Assembly (NCBI GenBank): GCA_013214715.1
Contig: JABSSB010000028.1
Span: forward strand, 31,519 to 43,177
Length of the DNA: 11,659 nucleotides
Reading direction: 5' to 3'
Source of the DNA: Paracoccaceae bacterium
GTDB lineage: Bacteria > Pseudomonadota > Alphaproteobacteria > Rhodobacterales > Rhodobacteraceae
Below the pieces are notes generated by a model. The model worked only from the letters and a program-made list of their open reading frames with translations. It was not told the DNA's origin and did no database searches. Shown piece by piece: positions 1 to 6,782 of this stretch. Position 1 is the stretch's first letter. Each line of letters starts with the position of its first letter. Made by a program: the position numbers and the translations under genes.

Positions 1-3
1 GCG

Positions 4-1311
4 CTAGAGGACGTAGCGGCTGAGATCAGCGGATTTTGTCAATGCGCCAAGGTTCTGTTCGACGAATGCAGCATCCACCGTCACCGAACTGCCCGCCTGA
101 TCAGGGGCGGTGAAGGACAGTTCTTCGAAAACCCGTTCCATCACTGTGTAAAGCCGCCGCGCGCCGATGTTTTCAACGCTCTGGTTCACCTCGGCTGCGA
201 TCCGTGCCAGAGCAGCAATGCCGTCCTCGGTGAAATCCACCGTAACCTCTTCGGTGCCCATTAAAGCGGTGTATTGCCGGGTCAGCGCATTATCGGTTTC
301 GGTCAGAATGCGCACGAAATCTTCTTCGGTCAGCGCCCGCAGTTCGACGCGGATTGGCAAACGCCCCTGCAATTCGGGCAGCAGGTCGGATGGCTTGGCA
401 ATGTGAAACGCGCCTGACGCGATGAACAGGATATGGTCGGTTTTGACCGCGCCATGTTTGGTGGAGACAGTCGTGCCTTCGATCAGCGGCAGCAGATCAC
501 GCTGCACCCCTTCACGCGACACATCGCCGCCGCGCGCTTCGGACCGTGCGGCGACCTTGTCGATCTCGTCCAGAAAAACGATGCCATTTTGTTCCACGGC
601 GTCCAGCGCGCTGCGGGTGACCTGTTCGTCATCGAGCAGCTTGTCGGCTTCTTCCCCGATCAGGATTTCATAGCTGTCGGCCACACTCATCCTCTTACGC
701 ACTGTGCGCCCGCCAAAGGCTTTGCCAAAGATATCGCCGAGGTTCATCATCCCCATATTCATTCCAGGCTGGCCGGGAATGTCGAAGCTGGGCATTGGGT
801 TCGAGGTATCGGCCACCTCAAGCTCTATCATTGTGTTGTCCAATTCCCCGGCTTTGAGTTTGCGGCGGAACATGTCCCGCGTACCTTCGCGGGCATCCTC
901 TCCGGCGATGGCATCAATGACGCGATCTTCGGCGGCCTGAAGGGCGCGGGCTTTGACGTCGTCGCGCATATGCTCGCGCGTCTGGATGATCGCGGCATCG
1001 ACCAGATCGCGGATGATCTGTTCGACATCGCGCCCGACATAGCCGACCTCGGTAAACTTGGTGGCTTCGACCTTGATGAACGGCGCCCGCGCCAGCTTGG
1101 CCAGCCGGCGGCTGATTTCGGTTTTGCCCACGCCGGTGGGGCCGATCATCAGGATGTTCTTGGGATAGACCTCGTCGCGCAGGTCATCACTCAGCTGTTT
1201 GCGTCGCCAGCGATTGCGAAGCGCTACGGCCACGGCACGCTTTGCGTCTTTCTGGCCGATAATGAAACGGTCCAGTTCCGATACGATTTCACGAGGGGTC
1301 AGGTCAGTCAT
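4..1311 (-). CDS. hslU: HslU, ATPase subunit of the HslUV protease
   Basis: AAA+ unfoldase that caps the HslV peptidase in the cytoplasm, unfolding substrates and feeding them in using ATP. The 435-residue product has the usual family length. Visible motifs are Walker A GPTGVGKT (57-64), the pore loop GYVG (90-93), an inserted I domain (about 110-230) with a Met/Gly-rich loop near 180-190, Walker B FLDEID (246-251), the arginine-containing LQGRLP (314-319) and sensor-2 GARRL (383-387). The C-terminus DLSRYVL is the tail that docks into HslV in this family. The ATG start gives the canonical N-terminus MTDLTPREIV. It begins 9 bases after the stop of the upstream membrane-protein gene and has only a weak GGA ribosome-binding match, so translation is probably coupled. 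The TAG stop lies three bases from the window edge, so nothing can be said about a terminator. Identity is near certain. Confidence 0.98.
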   Translation of the reverse strand: MTDLTPREIVSELDRFIIGQKDAKRAVAVALRNRWRRKQLSDDLRDEVYPKNILMIGPTGVGKTEISRRLAKLARAPFIKVEATKFTEVGYVGRDVEQIIRDLVDAAIIQTREHMRDDVKARALQAAEDRVIDAIAGEDAREGTRDMFRRKLKAGELDNTMIELEVADTSNPMPSFDIPGQPGMNMGMMNLGDIFGKAFGGRTVRKRMSVADSYEILIGEEADKLLDDEQVTRSALDAVEQNGIVFLDEIDKVAARSEARGGDVSREGVQRDLLPLIEGTTVSTKHGAVKTDHILFIASGAFHIAKPSDLLPELQGRLPIRVELRALTEEDFVRILTETDNALTRQYTALMGTEEVTVDFTEDGIAALARIAAEVNQSVENIGARRLYTVMERVFEELSFTAPDQAGSSVTVDAAFVEQNLGALTKSADLSRYVL

Positions 1312-1320
1312 AGCAATCCA

Positions 1321-2379
1321 TCACGAGTGAGAAGGAGGGAGCCGATCCAACGGCAGAATGGGTGAAAGGGGCAACAGGACCCAGGCACGGATCCGCGCCC
1401 AGAACGCGCCCAGCGTCACGAGGAAAAGGCCCAGCAGCAATACTGGGGTCCCGGCGCCGTCCCCTTCGAACAGGGCAAAGGTCAGCGTGACGATATAGGC
1501 GATGGCGGTGATCAGGAAGGATCGCCGATCAATGATGATCGCAATCAGGGCAAATCCAAACAGCACGCCCCACAGCAATCCGACCCGGTCCTGGTTCAGC
1601 AGGCTTAGTGCAATTGTGTTCACAAGGGCTGGCGCGGCGACGATATGAAGCCAGAAACCCTGTGCAGCGCGGCGGGTCACGCGGTGCGGATCGGACATGT
1701 CAAAAGCCATCGCCGCAGCAAAGACGGCCAGCCCCACGGCCAGAGTCATCCACGCTAATGGTCCTTGTGCGCTGAGCAGGAAAATATCGGCAAGATCCGT
1801 CGGCACGCCCGCCCGATCCGCGCCGATGATCAGCACGATGGCAAACAGCCCCAGCGCCATCAGCGCCATGATGAAGGGCACGCGGAACCGCCACCAATAA
1901 ACGCCCAGCGCGAGAACGGTCAGGACAAGCGCAAGTGGCAGGGAAGACAAATCATCCTGCGCGATCATGGAGGGCTGCTCAAAATGGGCCGAAAACCCGA
2001 TCGCCGCATTTCCGGCAAAGATGATCGACAGGGCAATGGCGGGCGCCACCATGCGTCGCACGCGGATGAAATATTCCGACACGATCCACACAAACACGGC
2101 CCCGATCAGCGAGGCGGTCACTAGGTGGGATTGGATGTTCAGGATATCGGTGGCGACAAGCGCTGCATTCATCGTGACCCAGCCGCTAGTCAGGATAAAA
2201 AGACCGATCACGATGAAGATCTCGTTGAACCCCTTGAACAGCTCGAAAGGTTCGTCGCCCGGATCCAGCGCCTCGCGCGCGCCGCGGCGGCTGTCGGACA
2301 GCGATTTCAATGACGCAGCCTGCGCTTCGGAGATCAGGCCGGAGCCGACCGCAGCCCGGAGATCATCGGCCGAGATCAC
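1321..2379 (-). CDS. Unrecognised polytopic membrane protein between hslV and hslU
   Basis: Function unknown. The 352-residue product has a soluble N-terminus (1-50) with a helix-like stretch VGSGLISEAQAASL (11-24), then about ten hydrophobic segments, roughly at 53-73, 86-105, 110-131, 145-163, 167-186, 206-225, 239-260, 266-283, 286-304 and 310-327, and a short proline-containing tail. There is no signal peptide, no clear transporter signature and no catalytic motif that I recognise. The N-terminal 'GLIS-EQ/AQA' pattern followed by many helices loosely resembles DUF2157-type membrane proteins; this is a suggestion from memory. The start is GTG, whose last two bases belong to the hslV TGA (GTGA overlap); no strong ribosome-binding site is seen, so it probably depends on re-initiation after hslV. 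hslU follows after 9 bases. Position implies co-expression with the HslUV protease, possibly under heat stress, but not a physical role in it. It is clearly a real gene: coding is continuous, hydrophobicity is patterned, and the junctions are tight. Confidence 0.9.
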   Translation of the reverse strand: MISADDLRAAVGSGLISEAQAASLKSLSDSRRGAREALDPGDEPFELFKGFNEIFIVIGLFILTSGWVTMNAALVATDILNIQSHLVTASLIGAVFVWIVSEYFIRVRRMVAPAIALSIIFAGNAAIGFSAHFEQPSMIAQDDLSSLPLALVLTVLALGVYWWRFRVPFIMALMALGLFAIVLIIGADRAGVPTDLADIFLLSAQGPLAWMTLAVGLAVFAAAMAFDMSDPHRVTRRAAQGFWLHIVAAPALVNTIALSLLNQDRVGLLWGVLFGFALIAIIIDRRSFLITAIAYIVTLTFALFEGDGAGTPVLLLGLFLVTLGAFWARIRAWVLLPLSPILPLDRLPPSHS

Positions 2380-2930
2380 CCGCCAATCCGTTCCACGGTC
2401 AGGTTGCCATTGGTGTAGACACAGATATCAGCCGCGATGGCCATCGCTTTGCGGGCAATGGTTTCGGCATCATGATCGCCTTCCATCAGGCCACGCGCGG
2501 CGGCCAGCGCAAAATTCCCGCCCGACCCGATCGCGGCCACGTCATGTTCGGGCTCCAGCACATCACCGGCGCCGGTGATCACGAACAGATCCTTGCCATC
2601 AGACACGATCAGCATCGCTTCGAGTTTTTGCAGGTATTTGTCGGTTCGCCAGTCTTTTGCCAACTCGACGCTCGCGCGGGCGAGTTGCCCCGGCGTTGCT
2701 TCCAACTTGGTTTCAAGCCGTTCCAGCAGGGTGAAGGCATCGGCGGTCGATCCGGCAAAGCCTGCGACCACTTCCGTTCCGCCGGGTGTGATCCGGCGTA
2801 CCTTGCGCGCCGTGCCCTTGATCACCGTCTGACCCAGGGAAACCTGCCCGTCGCCTGCGATCACCACCTGATCCCCTTTACGCACGCCAATGATGGTTGT
2901 GCCATGCCAGCCGGGAAAATCTTCGCTCAT
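2376..2930 (-). CDS. hslV: HslV, threonine peptidase subunit of HslUV
   Basis: Proteasome-like N-terminal threonine peptidase forming a two-ring dodecamer in the cytoplasm that degrades proteins unfolded by HslU. The 184-residue product begins MSEDFPGWHG, then TTIIGVRK, which aligns with the mature TTIVSVRR start of the E. coli enzyme. Thr11 is therefore the predicted nucleophile and residues 1-10 a propeptide to be removed. Other family features are AGDGQVSLGQTVIKG (25-39), KVRRI (43-47), GFAGSTADAF (57-66), GSGGNFALAAA (135-145) and VYTNGN (171-176). The start at 2930 is chosen because GGAG lies at 2937-2940, six bases upstream, and homologues have a short propeptide. An in-frame start at 2990 would add 20 unrelated residues and run into the terminator region. 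It overlaps the following membrane-protein gene by 4 bases. A heat-shock-like promoter candidate precedes it. Confidence 0.97.
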   Translation of the reverse strand: MSEDFPGWHGTTIIGVRKGDQVVIAGDGQVSLGQTVIKGTARKVRRITPGGTEVVAGFAGSTADAFTLLERLETKLEATPGQLARASVELAKDWRTDKYLQKLEAMLIVSDGKDLFVITGAGDVLEPEHDVAAIGSGGNFALAAARGLMEGDHDAETIARKAMAIAADICVYTNGNLTVERIGG

Positions 2931-2956
2931 GATCCGCTCCGTTTCGTGTTGCCCCC

Positions 2957-2985
2957 AGATAGGAAGGCCCGCGCGATGCCGCAAG
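2957..2985 (-). promoter_or_regulatory. Candidate heat-shock (RpoH-type) promoter of hslV
   Basis: On the minus strand CTTGCGG (2985-2979) is followed after 14 bases by TCCTATCT (2964-2957). This is compatible with the sigma32 layout CTTGAAA-N13-15-CCCCATNT, and CCTATCT fits the CYTATNT -10 form that I recall for alphaproteobacterial RpoH promoters. Transcription would start near 2950, leaving a leader of about 20 bases before the hslV ATG. It lies just after the trxA terminator, where a new promoter is needed. A TTGACC at 2990-2985 is an alternative -35, but its 22-base spacing to CTATCT is too long. Confidence 0.42.
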
Positions 2986-2993
2986 GTCAAACG

Positions 2994-3023
2994 AAAACGG
3001 ACGCCCCGAAGGACGCCCGCTTT
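2994..3023 (-). terminator. Rho-independent terminator after trxA
   Basis: The minus-strand RNA folds into a 13-bp stem (3023-3011 with 3006-2994) closed by a C(UUCG)G tetraloop at 3010-3007. An A-run on the left (3023-3021) pairs with a U-run on the right (2997-2994), as in a classic intrinsic terminator. The stem includes three G-U pairs. It starts 20 bases after the trxA stop and separates trxA and the upstream addBA chain from hslV. On the plus strand the stem is interrupted by A-C mismatches, so it should work in one direction only. Confidence 0.88.
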
Positions 3024-3033
3024 GCGACTGAAC

Positions 3034-3065
3034 CTGGATCAGATCAAAGGGCTTCTTTGATCCAG
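3034..3065 (-). repeat. Overlapping inverted repeats spanning the trxA stop codon
   Basis: Two perfect 8-base inverted repeats are nested here. The inner one pairs GATCAAAG (3062-3055) with CTTTGATC (3049-3042) around a 5-base loop. The outer one pairs CTGGATCA (3065-3058) with TGATCCAG (3041-3034). They share bases, so either one forms fully or they combine with a bulge. The trxA TGA (3046-3044) lies in the right arm. Part of the left arm encodes the conserved TrxA end WIKEAL, so it may be partly coincidental. Confidence 0.55.
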
Positions 3066-3364
3066 CTTTCCAGCGCAGCCTTGGGGGCGGCGCCGGCGCG
3101 GTTTGAAATTACTTCGCCATCCTTGAACATGAACAGCGCCGGGATGCCGCGCACGCCCAGAGCGGCGGCGGCAGACGGGTTCTGGTCAACGTCGACTTTG
3201 ACGATCTTGACCTTGCCTTCATATTCTTCCGACAGCTCTTCCAGAGCCGGGCCAATCTGCTTGCAGGGGCCACACCATTCGGCCCAGAAATCTACCACGA
3301 CGGGGGTGGCAGCTTCCTTGACTTCGGTGTCAAAGGTGGCGTCGGTTGCGGCAACGGTGGCCAT
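3044..3364 (-). CDS. trxA: Thioredoxin TrxA
   Basis: Small cytoplasmic dithiol protein that reduces protein disulfides and is itself reduced by thioredoxin reductase. At 106 residues it has the typical length. It carries the active site WCGPC (30-34) inside FWAEWCGPCK, the cis-proline at GIP (73-75), and the usual end ESWIKEAL. The ATG at 3364 is chosen because AGGAG lies at 3373-3377, eight bases upstream, and the protein then starts MATVAATDATF like its relatives; the in-frame start at 3457 would add 31 residues overlapping addA. It lies 49 bases after addA, with its own promoter over the addA stop codon and a strong terminator behind it, so it is probably expressed as a short single-gene message of about 410 bases as well as by read-through. 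Confidence 0.98.
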   Translation of the reverse strand: MATVAATDATFDTEVKEAATPVVVDFWAEWCGPCKQIGPALEELSEEYEGKVKIVKVDVDQNPSAAAALGVRGIPALFMFKDGEVISNRAGAAPKAALESWIKEAL

Positions 3365-3372
3365 GGATGTGT

Positions 3373-3377
3373 CTCCT
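3373..3377 (-). promoter_or_regulatory. Ribosome-binding site of trxA
   Basis: AGGAG on the minus strand lies eight bases before the ATG at 3364. It fixes the trxA start and rules against the longer in-frame start at 3457. It is among the best ribosome-binding matches in the window, fitting high expression of thioredoxin. Confidence 0.85.
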
Positions 3378-3410
3378 GATTGGGGTGCCCGGATGATGGC
3401 TTGGGACCGC

Positions 3411-3439
3411 AATCTAGGTATCGTCTGACAGAGCGTCAA
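3411..3439 (-). promoter_or_regulatory. Candidate sigma70 promoter of trxA overlapping the end of addA
   Basis: On the minus strand TTGACG (3439-3434) and TAGATT (3416-3411) are separated by exactly 17 bases. The -35 box matches the consensus at five of six positions and the -10 box at four of six. The -35 lies in the codons for Leu-Asp-Ala near the AddA C-terminus, and the TAG of the -10 box is the addA stop codon. Transcription would start near 3404, leaving a leader of about 40 bases before trxA. Confidence 0.6.
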
Positions 3440-6400
3440 GCTGCAGCGCCCGCGCAAGGGCTGCGTTCACCAGATCGTGCGGGAGTGACATAAGCTGGGC
3501 CGAGCGTGTCCACAGGATCGCGCAATCGACCTGACGATCCGGATATATCTGCCCAACCGCCTGCTGATAGGCCCCCATTTGACGTAACAGGCCTTCGGGC
3601 GCGTCTTCGGCCCGGGCTGGGACCGTTGCGTTGGTTTTGAAATCCACGATCAAGACCCGACCCTGCGACAGGATCAGGCGATCGATCTGTCCGGCCATGA
3701 TCTGGGAGCCAAGCTGCGCGGTTATATCCACTTCGGCCAGGCTGTCTGTAGAAAAAAGCGCGGCAAGCTCGGGGGTCTGCAAAACCCGAGTAGCTTCGGC
3801 CAGGATCATGTCACGGCTGTCTGGCGAGATGTCTGGCAACATCTCGGCAGCCGCGTCGGGCCAATGCTCCGGGTCCTGATCGGGCAAAGTTTCCAAAAGC
3901 AGATGCACCGCTGTTCCGCGTGCCTTGGCAGCATCTTCGTCCAGCCCGTCAGGACCTGGCAGTGCTTTGGCCCCGCCCAGATCGGATGGGCTCAGGATCG
4001 TGGGTGGGCGCGACGGCTCGGGTGGCGGACGCGAAAACAACGCGGGCAAATCGGGCTTGTCCGGCGGTTCCGGAACGCTGTCCTTCAGCGTGCCGTCGGC
4101 CCAGTTGCCGTGTTCCAAGCGCAAACCCTCTCCGCCGGGCATCGGCCGGTGCGGTGCGCCCAAGGTGGTCATGGCCGTTTCGATCTGCTGATACCAGCTG
4201 TCACCGTTTTTGGGGTCAAGCTTGCCCGCCGCTGCCACGATCAGCCAACGCTCCGCGCGGGTCATGGCGACATAAAGCAACCGCTGCCTTTCTTCCTCGC
4301 GTTTGCGTTTGGCCTCGGCCTGTGCTGCAGCTAGCGCCGGTGGGCTGTCAGCTGCCGCCGCGCGCCACAAGGGCGCTCCGCCCAGGTCAATCACGCTCTG
4401 CTCGGGAGGAGGGCGTTTTAAGGCCGTATCCGGCAGGATCACGATGGGCGATTCCAACCCTTTTGACCCATGCACCGTCATCACGCGGATCAGCCCATCA
4501 CCGCTGCCGATCTGACGTTTGATCTCCAATGTATCGGCATCCATCCAGGCCAGAAACCCGGTAAGCGATGGGATTTCCGATCGCTCATAGCTTAGCGCCT
4601 GCGACAACAGCGCATTGATCCCGTCTTCGGCTTCCGGCCCCAGCCGCGCCAGCAGTTTTTCGCGTCCGCGGTGTCGGGTCAGGATTCGGTCGATCAGATC
4701 GTAAGGGCGCAGGAAATCCGCGTTGTCGCGCAGATCGGTCACGACCTGCATCACCTGGCGGTAGCTGTCGGCATTCTGGCGCAGCGTTTCCCACAAAAAG
4801 CTTTTGCCGCGCCCATGGGCGAGGGTGAAGAGGTCCTGCTCGCTCCATTCAAACAAAGGTGATTTCAGCGCGCAGGCCAGAGACAGATCATCTTCGGGTG
4901 TATCCAGAAACCGCAACAGCGCCGCCAGATCGCGCACGGCAAGCTCCGCTCCGACCTTCAGGCGATCGGCCCCCGCGATGGGCAGTTTTGCGGTTTTGCA
5001 GGCGCGGATAATCTCGGCAAATAGGTCGGATCGGCCTTGCACGAGGATCATGATGTCTCCGGCGGTCACCTTGCGCCTCTGCCCTGCCCCGTCCGGTAGC
5101 GTGTCCTGCGCGATCATCTGTGTGATCTGCGCGGCGATCCGCTGAGCCAGGACGACACTGTGATGCGTTTCGCCCAGACGATCCACGGGATCCGTCCAAT
5201 GCGGGTCAGGCTCTTTTTCCACCGGGTCGACCAAAGGCCACAGATCAACCCGTCCGGGCAGATCGGATTTGAAGGCGACATGCCGACCGTCATCCTGAAA
5301 CCCCGCCCCATCGCGCCCTTCAAAGACCTGGTCCACCACCTGCAGGATAGCCGAAGATGAGCGGAACGAATGCTCCAGCACCAGATCCTGCAACTTGCCC
5401 CCAACAGCGGTCAATCGCGCGTCAAACTCACGTTGCATCCGGTCAAACCCGTCCGGATCGGCGCCCTGAAAGGAATAGATCGACTGCTTCTTGTCACCAA
5501 CGACAAAAATCGTGCGTTTCGTGTTGGCGCGTGCGCCTTCTCCGGCTGTGAATTCGCGGGCCAGACGGTCGACCACATCCCATTGCGCAGGGCTGGTATC
5601 CTGCGCTTCGTCGACAAGAATATGGTCGATCCCACCATCAAGACGGAACAGCACCCATTCCGCCACGGATGGATCCGACAAAAGCGCGCGCGCCTTGTGG
5701 ATCAGATCGTCGAAATCCAGCGCCCCGGCCAGTTCTTTTCGTCGTGCATATTCCGGCAGAAACCCTGCGGCGAAATCGTGCAAGGCCACAGCCTTGTCGA
5801 CCGACGCCAAGGCCAGCCGCATCGGGCGGGCCTGCTCGATGCGCTGCATGAACGGATCAAGCTGTGCGACCAGCTCAGGATGCGCGGTTTGCAGAGCTTT
5901 GCCTGGCACCGTGCCGATCTTCGCACTGAACGGCTCCTTGGCGCTGGACCCGGTCAGAAACACGTTTTCAAGGATCGGAAGATCGGCCAGATCAGGCGCC
6001 GTGATCGGCGCCAGTTTTTCTGCAAGACCCGCATCCCGCTTGGTGCCGCCCGGCAGCACGGCGCAGAGTGCGCGCAGCAGATCGGCCTCGCTGCCGTCAA
6101 AAACTGCGTCACGTAAATCATCCAAGGTGAATTCGGCCGGCAGATCAAAAAGCGGCATCAGGTCATCGCGCCCGCGCGGAGGGTCAAAGGCGATGCGATG
6201 CGCGGCGATTTGTGCGGTGATGGATGAAAAATCCTGATCGGTGAGGTGCCGGGCCAGACCGTGCAAGCGCCATGCGTTCGGGCCATCAGCCATGTCTTCG
6301 ACAATTTCGGCCCGCATCAAGGCCCCGGCACGATCTTCCATTTCTGAAAACTGTGGCGACACACCGGCTTCCAGCGGGAAACGACGCAGCAAGGCGGCGC

Positions 6401-6782
6401 AGAAGGAATGGATCGTCTGAATTTTCAACCCGCCAGGTGTTTCAATCGCGCTGGCAAAAAGCCTGCGTGCGCGAGACAGCAGATCAGGCGTCAATGTCCG
6501 GCCTTCGCCCAGCTTGGCCAGATCGGCGGCCAGGTCCTCATCTGGCATCATGGCCCAGCCGCCCAGCCGTTTGAACAGGCGGTTCTGCATCTCGGATGCG
6601 GCGGCCTTGGTATAGGTCAGGCACAGGATTTTCTCGGGCGGCACCTCATGCAGCAAAAGCCGTGCCACGCGGTCGGTCAGCACCCGCGTCTTGCCTGACC
6701 CTGCATTGGCCGCCAGCCAGGTCGACGCAGTTGGCATCGCCGCCTGCACTTGTCGTTCGGTGGCCTTGTCGCGCCCGGTCAT
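3414..6782 (-). CDS. addA: AddA, helicase-nuclease subunit of the AddAB break-repair enzyme
   Basis: UvrD/RecB-type ATP-dependent 3'-5' helicase with a C-terminal nuclease. With AddB it processes double-strand DNA ends for RecA-dependent recombination. The 1122-residue product is full length and all key motifs are intact: Q motif near Q11, Walker A NAGSGKT (26-32), CLTYTKAAASEM (54-65), TIHSFC (123-128), LVDEAQDTSP (389-398), VVGDKKQSIYSFQG (427-440), HSFRSS (471-476), VMTVHGSKGLE (767-777), LLYVAMTRAER (835-845). The nuclease has His960 in GTAVH, Asp1034 in GQIDRL, Asp1047/Lys1049 in VDFKT and Gln1068. The ATG at 6782 is chosen because GAGGAG lies five bases upstream and the start shares ATGA with the addB stop; an in-frame start at 6821 would overlap addB by 43 bases without a better site. 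Coupling to addB suits a 1:1 heterodimer. Confidence 0.97.
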   Translation of the reverse strand: MTGRDKATERQVQAAMPTASTWLAANAGSGKTRVLTDRVARLLLHEVPPEKILCLTYTKAAASEMQNRLFKRLGGWAMMPDEDLAADLAKLGEGRTLTPDLLSRARRLFASAIETPGGLKIQTIHSFCAALLRRFPLEAGVSPQFSEMEDRAGALMRAEIVEDMADGPNAWRLHGLARHLTDQDFSSITAQIAAHRIAFDPPRGRDDLMPLFDLPAEFTLDDLRDAVFDGSEADLLRALCAVLPGGTKRDAGLAEKLAPITAPDLADLPILENVFLTGSSAKEPFSAKIGTVPGKALQTAHPELVAQLDPFMQRIEQARPMRLALASVDKAVALHDFAAGFLPEYARRKELAGALDFDDLIHKARALLSDPSVAEWVLFRLDGGIDHILVDEAQDTSPAQWDVVDRLAREFTAGEGARANTKRTIFVVGDKKQSIYSFQGADPDGFDRMQREFDARLTAVGGKLQDLVLEHSFRSSSAILQVVDQVFEGRDGAGFQDDGRHVAFKSDLPGRVDLWPLVDPVEKEPDPHWTDPVDRLGETHHSVVLAQRIAAQITQMIAQDTLPDGAGQRRKVTAGDIMILVQGRSDLFAEIIRACKTAKLPIAGADRLKVGAELAVRDLAALLRFLDTPEDDLSLACALKSPLFEWSEQDLFTLAHGRGKSFLWETLRQNADSYRQVMQVVTDLRDNADFLRPYDLIDRILTRHRGREKLLARLGPEAEDGINALLSQALSYERSEIPSLTGFLAWMDADTLEIKRQIGSGDGLIRVMTVHGSKGLESPIVILPDTALKRPPPEQSVIDLGGAPLWRAAAADSPPALAAAQAEAKRKREEERQRLLYVAMTRAERWLIVAAAGKLDPKNGDSWYQQIETAMTTLGAPHRPMPGGEGLRLEHGNWADGTLKDSVPEPPDKPDLPALFSRPPPEPSRPPTILSPSDLGGAKALPGPDGLDEDAAKARGTAVHLLLETLPDQDPEHWPDAAAEMLPDISPDSRDMILAEATRVLQTPELAALFSTDSLAEVDITAQLGSQIMAGQIDRLILSQGRVLIVDFKTNATVPARAEDAPEGLLRQMGAYQQAVGQIYPDRQVDCAILWTRSAQLMSLPHDLVNAALARALQLDALSDDT

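Noticed and set aside
433..1365. Plus-strand open frame of 310 codons opposite hslU
   Set aside because: It is antisense to the well-conserved hslU and its protein matches no recognisable family. GC-rich alphaproteobacterial genes commonly leave the opposite strand open by codon bias.
2931..2990. Longer hslV start 20 codons upstream
   Set aside because: The added residues are not family-like, they cover the promoter candidate and approach the terminator, and a good GGAG precedes the ATG at 2930.
2310..3428. Plus-strand open frame of 372 codons running opposite hslV and trxA
   Set aside because: It crosses two unrelated genes, a terminator and promoters on the other strand, shows no domain-like composition, and is best seen as a by-product of codon bias.
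3365..3457. Longer trxA start 31 codons upstream
   Set aside because: It overlaps addA and the trxA promoter, while the ATG at 3364 has a strong AGGAG and gives a standard-length thioredoxin.
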